This document shows, one piece after another, positions 58,001-64,000 of a stretch of 64,000 nucleotides of DNA (position 1 is the first letter of the stretch; every line of letters starts with the position of its first letter). The position numbers were made by a program, and so were the translations under genes. Origin of the DNA: Udeniomyces pyricola (lineage: Eukaryota > Basidiomycota > Tremellomycetes > Cystofilobasidiales > Mrakiaceae); the NCBI GenBank assembly GCA_039545295.1, contig BCIK01000008.1, positions 235,900 to 299,899 on the forward strand, written 5' to 3'. The notes under the pieces were generated by a model. That model made no database searches, was not told where the DNA came from, and was given only the letters and a program-made list of their open reading frames with translations.

Positions 58001-58564
58001 ACCGACGTTTCTTCGAGCGCTCGCTATGCTTCTACCACGTCGCCCGCCAATGGGCCGTTGTCGGCTACATCTTCCAATCAATCGACACCCCTCCAGACCC
58101 CCTCAAATTCCACTCAATCTCAATCTCCATCGCGCTCGACGAAACTTGGTCCTTCCTTGTCGTCATCGTCGACGACAACTCGAATTAACCCCATCACGGG
58201 CCTTTCGACTACGTCGGCTTTCAACGCACCTACCCACGATACGACGATGACCCCGGAAGAAGCCGAGCGCGAAGCCGAACGTCTGTTCGTTCTCTTCCAA
58301 CGGATGGACAAGAATCCTGCGGTTTCCTTGGGAACGTCGGCGGGGATGACCAAAGAGGCGGGAGGAGGAGGAGGAGCCTCATCCGAGGGTGGAAAGTGGA
58401 TGAACCCGGTGAAGCGAGCGGTGGAGAATGGGGAATACGAGAAGATTGAAGCGAGGGAGACTGAGAGGGAATTGGACAGGTTAAGAGAGGAAGAGAGGAG
58501 AGATGAGGAAGAGGCAAAGAGGGAGGTTCAGGCGCTGAGGACGAGGTTGGGAAGGAAAACTTGA
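55054..58564 (+). CDS. RIC8: RIC8 (synembryn), G-alpha chaperone and exchange factor
   Basis: Cytosolic armadillo-like protein that folds G-alpha subunits and promotes their nucleotide exchange. It acts in fungal growth, mating and virulence signalling. Seven exons (55054-55252, 55469-55545, 55933-56256, 56360-56703, 56779-57414, 57598-57737, 57900-58564) give 794 residues; most family members are 480-580. Family blocks are LLALQAVKTLGRNPIGSE, VEALRVLANGLLLHEAARKE, LKLTFNLLLHLPRL, DDDVVEESLPVLFLVLRRAC, LPDDLDRSPNSLPLERRTTL, NLIGYGNAAGFLFSKG and TPEEAEREAERLFVLFQRMD. Extra length comes from Ser/Thr/Pro-rich insertions (about 330-420 and 580-680). The first junction is the weakest: the region before 55469 has a second open frame that is out of phase with the conserved exon. 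The intron at 56257-56359 ends in TAAG. Confidence 0.9.
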
Positions 58565-59373
58565 CGTTGGGTTGATTCGAATCAAATCGAACCACTGTGA
58601 AGGGAGAATTGATTGACATGTCATGATGTTCATGTTTCTTCCATCCATAGACACTCGCATACGTTGTTTCCCTATCCTGTTGCGTGTGCGTTTGTTTTGT
58701 TTTTGTGTTTAGTTTTCTCTTTGTTTTTGCTCTCAACCAGAACATACCCTTGTTTTTTTTTCTTACTTAGTCAACCACTCCACTCCACTCTCCATATCCC
58801 CCTCGAGTCCCATTCACACTAGGCTACCCCCTCCTCTCTTTTTCCTGATCTTCAACTCATCACTCACCATACATACATACATACATATATACCATCAAAC
58901 CCTTCCTCCTCTGAACTCCCATTCCGATCTGATCTGATGGGTTCCATCATGCTCTCTAGTTTCGTTCATCCCTTTCTACGCTAGTGTCATTCGATTTTCT
59001 TGGTCCTTCCAATACACACATATATATATACGGGCTGGCTCTCCTTTACCAGGCATGAATACATCAAGCATACGTACGCTAGTGCATTTACGTACTGCCC
59101 TGTTGAAATTACCTTGCCGTTGTTGTCTTTGTGGCAATGATCGCCGAATTTCAGTCGGTACAATTTTAGTCTAGCTATAGTAAGTAAGTGCTTACGGTAC
59201 AGGCTTGGTTCTATCGATGAGACGAAGCCTCTCAATCCATATTCACGACAACGACTGGAAGGATGCAGTGTAGAAGAGGGTATAATAGACATAGACAACG
59301 CATACGCATCATATAATATCCCAGATAAAGGTGTCCTTATTCCTTCCACCCCCTCCTCTCACCGACTGGCCCT
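58565..59373. other. Convergent 3' region between RIC8 and the cation facilitator
   Basis: This lies between the stops of RIC8 (+) and the cation facilitator (-). It holds T-rich DNA, a (CATA)n tract (58868-58890) and a (AT)n tract near 59020-59031. There is no credible gene. Confidence 0.55.
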
Positions 59374-62300
59374 TTACTGCCGCGCCATCTGTTTCCCCTG
59401 CACGTTGTGCTTCGCCGTCCGTTCCCTCTGCTCCTCCGCACTCAAATGCTGAGGCGGGTTCAAACTCGAATAATCCAAATGGAGATAACTCCTCGACACA
59501 CCTCCCAACCGCTCGAGCGTCGTCTGAATGACCTCTCCGAGGTCATGGGCGATGTGAAGCGTCGTATCAGCAGGGAGACAGACGTCGATCTCGACGATAA
59601 GATCGTCCCCACCGGTATGGTAGATTTGGACGGATGAGATTTCTCGGACGCCTCGGAACTAGGATTTGAAAGGAAGAAGGAAAGAAGGAAGGAAGGAGGG
59701 GGAAGGGGGGGGGGGTTAGGGAGGGGGACGAGGTTGGTGAGAGGTCAGGTTTGGAGGGATCAGTATACGTGATAGATTGATTCCGATAGAGACCAAACCA
59801 TGCCGAAAGCGAATCCATTGGAAAAAGTAGAATGGAGACCAGAGGAAAGAAGAGGAAACAGAAGAAGAATAAAAGGAGGAAGAAAGAGGCTTTTTACCCT
59901 GGAAACGAGATATAGGACCGGGAAGAACTCATCGGGATCGGCCGAGTGACCACTGAGCGAGATGAAGTTTTCGTAAAGTGTCTGGTGAAGGTGAGGATGG
60001 GAAGAAGAAAAGAAGAGAAAAAGCGGAGGGGGGGGGGGAGGAAAGCAGAGGAGGAAGGCGTTTCGAACGATGAAGAAAAAAGAAAGAAAGAAAAGAAACT
60101 GAGCAAGTAAACATGTCGAGACAAAGACCATGGACAAAACGTACCTTGAGCCATTCGGTGATGATGTACAACGAAAGGAAACATCCACCAATCGCATCGA
60201 GTTGCCTCCAGTTGAGTTGCTCACCCAGCCACTGCGAGTCCAACACCAACATCAAGCATGAGGGATGGGTTTGGAAATCAAAAGGAGCAAAACAAAAGTA
60301 TCCATTTACAATTCGAAGAGTTAGTTTGGAAAGCACAAGAAGAGTTCCTGCACCTGCTTTCTCTTGTACAAAGATAACGGGGAGAACCATGGGGGGAGGG
60401 GGGGTGGGGTTTTCCGGGTTTGAAAACGTCAGAAAAGGAAGGAAACTAGAAACGCACTGGGAATGTCAGAGACAGCAAGTTGAAGAACCTGAAGGGTCAG
60501 AAGCGTTTTCACGCGGAAGAACCGAACATATGGTGAACCGGGTATTGACCAAGTTGACCGGAGAAGACAGTATAGGATTGTTAGTCTGCGACCACGTCCG
60601 TGGTAATCAGATGACAAACGTTGCAAGGGAGATCCGAGCACAAACACGTCATTTTTGGCGTCTTGGGCCATCGCTTCGACGCCTGGTGCGCCATGGACAG
60701 CGCCACACCACTTCCAAATAACACTTTTGATAATAATTGTGGCGACCATCGTTCTGCGAAACAGGAAGAAAAGCAGCGTAGTAAGGGGGAAAAGAGTGTC
60801 AGTCATGCGGTGTATTTCTCGGTGATGTCTGGCTAGACTACCTAGAACTCCTTGGAACATGCCACTTTGAGTGAAGGACACATGCTTGAAAGGATATGTT
60901 CAAGAATTCGAGACGTCAAATAACGTAGAAGATCGAATAGACGCACGCTTTGCCGAAGAGAGAAAGCTGGGCGACTTCGGCCTCTTCATTTGCGATCAGC
61001 CGCTGGACAGACTCGATGAAGACCTGGGGAACGCAATCGGAAGAGCGAAAGAGACGGGGTGATTGAAGCATGATGTGAGTCTTCGATTTTGTCAAAGAAA
61101 CTTCGATGTAGATGGATCATCCACTAGATTCTTCGCATGGAGCAGAGAAGAAACAACGTACTTGTGAGAACGAGGCAATCATGAAGACGGCAAAGATGAG
61201 AACCCCCAGGGGCTCGAACCTCTTTTTGCCGACCGGATACTGAATTGAACCCAACGTGAGAGATCACGCGTGAGAGAAAGAGTAAGATCGAGGATGAGGA
61301 GACACGGCAAGATAAGTACATGCGTGTCAGCTCGTCATGTCTGTGGAAGCCTCAGGTCTGTCTGATTCGAGTGAAGGAGAAAAGATAAGAAACTGAGGAC
61401 TTACCTTCGTCTTTTCGCCTGAGCTGTCTTTGTTCGAGCCTGCGGCGATACTCGTACCCCAGATGATGAGCGTCGAAAGGAGATCGAGCGCGCTGGGGAA
61501 TGAGAGAGAACCAAGGACAAGGTCAACGGTCGTTCGAGACTATACCATAGCCTCACCATCAGAGCTACCCGCATACAGAGACTGACCTATCAACAAAAGA
61601 TGCCAGGAGCGAGATGGAATTGGACAGCAGCACCGCGCCACCTTTGGAACCCAACAGACAAAAGTTGACGATGAGATTCATATTGAGCATCAACCGATCT
61701 CGTGCCTCCTTCTTCTTCTCCCTGGCCTCGATACCTTCCTCCTCTTCACCACCTGTCTTTTCTACCGAGCCATAACCTCTCGAGGCTGTTCTCGATCCTC
61801 TGCCCATCAGGGAGGCATGTTCTCCAGGGTCCCGCTCAGCCAGGTCTTGGTCAGTACCGTCTCTAGGGGTGACCCCTGTCGAGGAAGCTTCGCCATGTCC
61901 GTCTCGCTGACGCGACGAAATCGCTTGGGACTCCTGAATCGCCGCTCTTGATTTGCCTTTGGAGGGGGATGAAAGGGTCGAGAGCCGCTTGGGAGTGTTG
62001 CGCGAATACGTCTGGAGGAGTTCCTCGGGGAGTGTGGAGGAGAGAACAGATTCTACCTCCAGATATTTATCGAGGATGCCGTCTGATGAGAAGAAGCAAC
62101 CCTCGGGTCCAATCCTGAATCAGTATGTCTCCGTTGTTGTACCGGCCATATTACCTGGGTTTGGTGTGGATCGATGATACGGACTCTGTCGCTCATAGAA
62201 CGCCCGAACGCCCTTGTTCTTGATGGCTTTGAGCTCCTCGTCGGACTTGCGCGCAGATTGGAATTGACCCATGGGCTCAAAGATGTCGCTGGAAAAAGGA

Positions 62301-62563
62301 CGAGGTCGTTCCCCACGTTAAAGGTGGTCAGCCTTCTTGGTCGTTCAAGGAGGAAGTAATCAAGGATCCGTCCGTCTCTTCAAAGGAGAAGCGGAGCAGA
62401 TGGCGGCTTTGGGTACTGAGGAGGACCCCAGAATGGACAATGATTACCCTTGCAGATGGGCCTCATCGAGCAGATGGACGATGGAGTCTTGCCTGGTGGG
62501 CCGATGAGGGGAGGATGAGGAGTTATCTAGCATGGATGCGACGGAGAAGTTGGATGCTGACAT
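59374..62563 (-). CDS. Cation diffusion facilitator, manganese type
   Basis: Membrane cation/proton antiporter of the CDF family. Eleven exons on the minus strand (62448-62563, 62155-62288, 61587-62082, 61405-61492, 61162-61239, 60947-61023, 60646-60753, 60458-60488, 60145-60231, 59898-59981, 59374-59658) sum to 1584 nt (527 residues). Membrane part: LMLNMNLIVNFCLLGSKGGA, YPVGKKRFEPLGVLIFAVFM, TMVATIIIKSVIWKW, and LDAIGGCFLSLYIITEW. Both metal sites read DxxxD: DSALD (248-252) and DAKND (361-365). In CDFs two DxxxD sites mark the Mn group, against HxxxD for Zn. The C-terminal cytosolic domain (FRGVREISSVQIYHTGGDDL, VEIDVCLPADTTLHIAHDLG) is complete. The N-terminal 200 residues are Ser/Arg-rich, with KAIKNKGVRAFYERQ typical of this group. 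The 31-nt exon encodes FFNLLSLTFP. Confidence 0.93.
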
Positions 62564-62857
62564 CCAAGACGCAGGCGACGGGGTCAAACGGAGGAAGGGG
62601 GGAAGGGAGTTGCTAGTTGACGCATGATGCCGAGGCCTGCTGCCGAGGCTGCCATTCGATCATGAGTTGATATTCGGACAGCATCATCCAGCGTCTAACA
62701 CACAGCCCGCTTCGATCCGGCTCAGTCTTGCACAAACACGTGCTTGCCGACTCATCATCTAATCTCACTATTATCGATGTTCTCTGTTCACCAAAGTACG
62801 TCTTCATTTTCTTCTCAACAGTCCCTTGCCATACGTCGGACAGACATCCAACGCTCG

Positions 62858-64000
62858 CTAGAGCTCATCATTATCAGGCCCCTCAATTGCTGGTGGAAAA
62901 AAGAAACCACGTTCCTTTTCCCGCTCCACCTCACCGTTGTCAGCTTCCTCATTGACCAGAGAACAGCCGTCTGACCCTGCCACCTCGTCCTTCAACTCTT
63001 GGCCCTCCTCCAATCCCACCATAGCTTGAGAACGTTTTCGGTCCGTTTTTGTCCCATAAACGTCCGAGAACAATCGCTCGCCTTCCCGAGCGAACCAGCC
63101 CGCTCGCTCTTCCATCTCCGCCACGCCCGAGCCCGGACCGCCTCGGACGACGTGCACTCTCGGATGCGACGCAAACGGCAACACCACATCGGACACAGCC
63201 GAAGAAGCAGAAGCGATCGTCTCGAGGTAAGTCAGCTGGAAGAGAGGCGGTGGGGTCGAAGTGGTAGTAAGAATGTCGAGGAAAGGGGCATAGAGCGCTT
63301 CGGGTGTCGTAGGATAGTTGGGTGACGATGCGGCAGGCGAGGACGACGGTGACGACGAGGATGGAGATGACGATGATGACGAGGAACAAGGCGAAAAGAC
63401 AGTCGAAAGGTAGAGCACGTCTATCATACGTCGTCCATGACAGCAGTACACATAGGCGTGCACGAAAAAAAAAAACAATTTTTTTAAAAAAAAAAAGAAA
63501 AAAAAAAACGGCACAGTCAAAGACAGGTCAGATAGTCGTCAGCTGATCGATCATCAACGCAGGAACAAGCGATCTAAACCCGAGACTCGAGGCCCACTGC
63601 CCAACATCCCTAGCTTGACTCTCGACCTCTTGACTTCCGACTCTCGGTTCCCAACTCTCCACTCTCAACTCTCCACTCTCAACTCTCCACTCTCAACTCT
63701 CGACACCGAACTCTCGACTCCCAACTCTCGACTCCCAACTCACATTGACCTGCCGGGCAACTGCCAGCCCCCTCGCCCGTCAGCAGAGCCTCAACAGCAT
63801 ACTCATGCTCCTCGACCACACTCCCAGGCGGAAAGATCGCCAGCGCCGTGTCATACGGCAGTCGCGTCCCATCAGACGTCGCCCCATCTTGCGCCGGAGC
63901 CGGCGGGAAGAACGTCGGGTACGATGGTAGGATCACGATCGCCCGAGCGAGAACGACGGCAGATCTCGGTTCGGCGGGAGTGTCGGTGGATGTGTCGGTG
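62858..64000 (-). CDS. MRS6: Rab escort protein (REP/Mrs6), C-terminal part
   Basis: Component A of Rab geranylgeranyl transferase: it presents newly made Rab GTPases to the prenylating enzyme and delivers them to membranes. Two exons are visible on the minus strand (from 63750 past the right edge, and 62858-63420), in frame across a 329-nt intron. Recognisable C-terminal features are RAIVILPSYPTFFPPA, then ALAIFPPGSVVEEHEYAVEA, LLTGEGAGSCPAG, VLYLSTV, PPPLFQLTYLE and ERLFSDVYG. The GEG(T/A)G-CP-G and VLYLST order is that of REP rather than RabGDI. The FAD/Rab-binding N-terminus lies outside the window. After the family core there is a charged tail of about 65 residues ending DNDEL. Identification is from family memory of these blocks. 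A tract of ACTCTC-type repeats fills the intron. Confidence 0.75.
63610..63745. repeat. ACTCTC-type short repeats within the MRS6 intron
   Basis: Some ten degenerate copies of a 10-14-bp unit built on CAACTCTC (variants CAACTCTCCA, GAACTCTCGA, CAACTCTCGACTC) occur just downstream of the donor side of the intron. On the transcribed strand this is a purine-rich GAGAGTTG repeat. Confidence 0.8.

Noticed and set aside
1..64000. tRNA or rRNA genes
   Set aside because: I looked for the GGTTCGAATCC-type T-arm signal and conserved rRNA strings on both strands and found none outside coding sequence. A tRNAscan-SE run would settle this.

Overview
This window is nuclear DNA from a filamentous or yeast-like fungus, most likely a basidiomycete. 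Every recognisable gene is a eukaryotic housekeeping or regulatory gene broken by many short spliceosomal introns, mostly about 50-200 nt. The genes include an SMC5-SMC6 subunit, a Rad16-type repair ATPase, a proteasome ubiquitin receptor, a CCAAT-binding subunit and a G-protein chaperone. The class within the Basidiomycota cannot be fixed from sequence alone. Donor sites follow GTNNGT, with many GTNCGT. Intergenic DNA is rich in pyrimidine tracts, homopolymers and simple repeats. There are two runs of N (12481-12531 and 41584-41643) and single Ns at 25295, 40781 and 49072. I saw no rRNA or tRNA gene, CRISPR array or transposon.

Layout, left to right. SMC5, 3' part only (+, 1-2793). A possible HAUS8/augmin-like microtubule protein (-, 3898-5538) with a small open frame behind it that may be a separate gene or an extra terminal exon (-, 3352-3837). 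SDA1, 60S ribosome biogenesis (+, 5827-9806). ARL2 GTPase (+, 10425-11923). RAD16, nucleotide-excision repair, 28 coding exons (+, 12581-19237). A small acidic unknown protein (+, 19864-20691). ARB1, ABC-F ribosome factor (+, 21904-25229). RPN10 (+, 26038-28585). A 3.2-kb gene-poor region with a 16-bp tandem repeat. A 1201-residue bHLH regulator (+, 31791-35509). A Cds1/Chk2 checkpoint kinase (+, 36469-41240). A LysM-domain protein (-, 42336-44562). An MFS sugar porter (-, 45043-49032). PPE1, PP2A methylesterase (-, 50093-52135). HAP3/NF-YB (+, 52517-54016). RIC8 (+, 55054-58564). A Mn-type cation diffusion facilitator (-, 59374-62563). The C-terminal part of a Rab escort protein (-, 62858 to beyond the right edge).

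The exon models were built by joining GT...AG introns so that conserved protein motifs stay in frame. For complete models the summed exon length is divisible by three, and for SMC5 the visible part also closes in frame. The best supported are RAD16, ARL2, ARB1, RPN10, the sugar porter, PPE1, HAP3 and the cation facilitator. The genes do not form one pathway. Three of them do belong to genome maintenance (SMC5, RAD16, CDS1) and two to 60S ribosome biogenesis (SDA1, ARB1). The least conventional items are the HAUS8-like protein with a duplicated VASRYL motif, very small exons (9, 9, 14, 17 and 20 nt), an E-box plus a TTGACA repeat array upstream of the bHLH gene, and an alternative open frame inside the unusually long first intron of HAP3.
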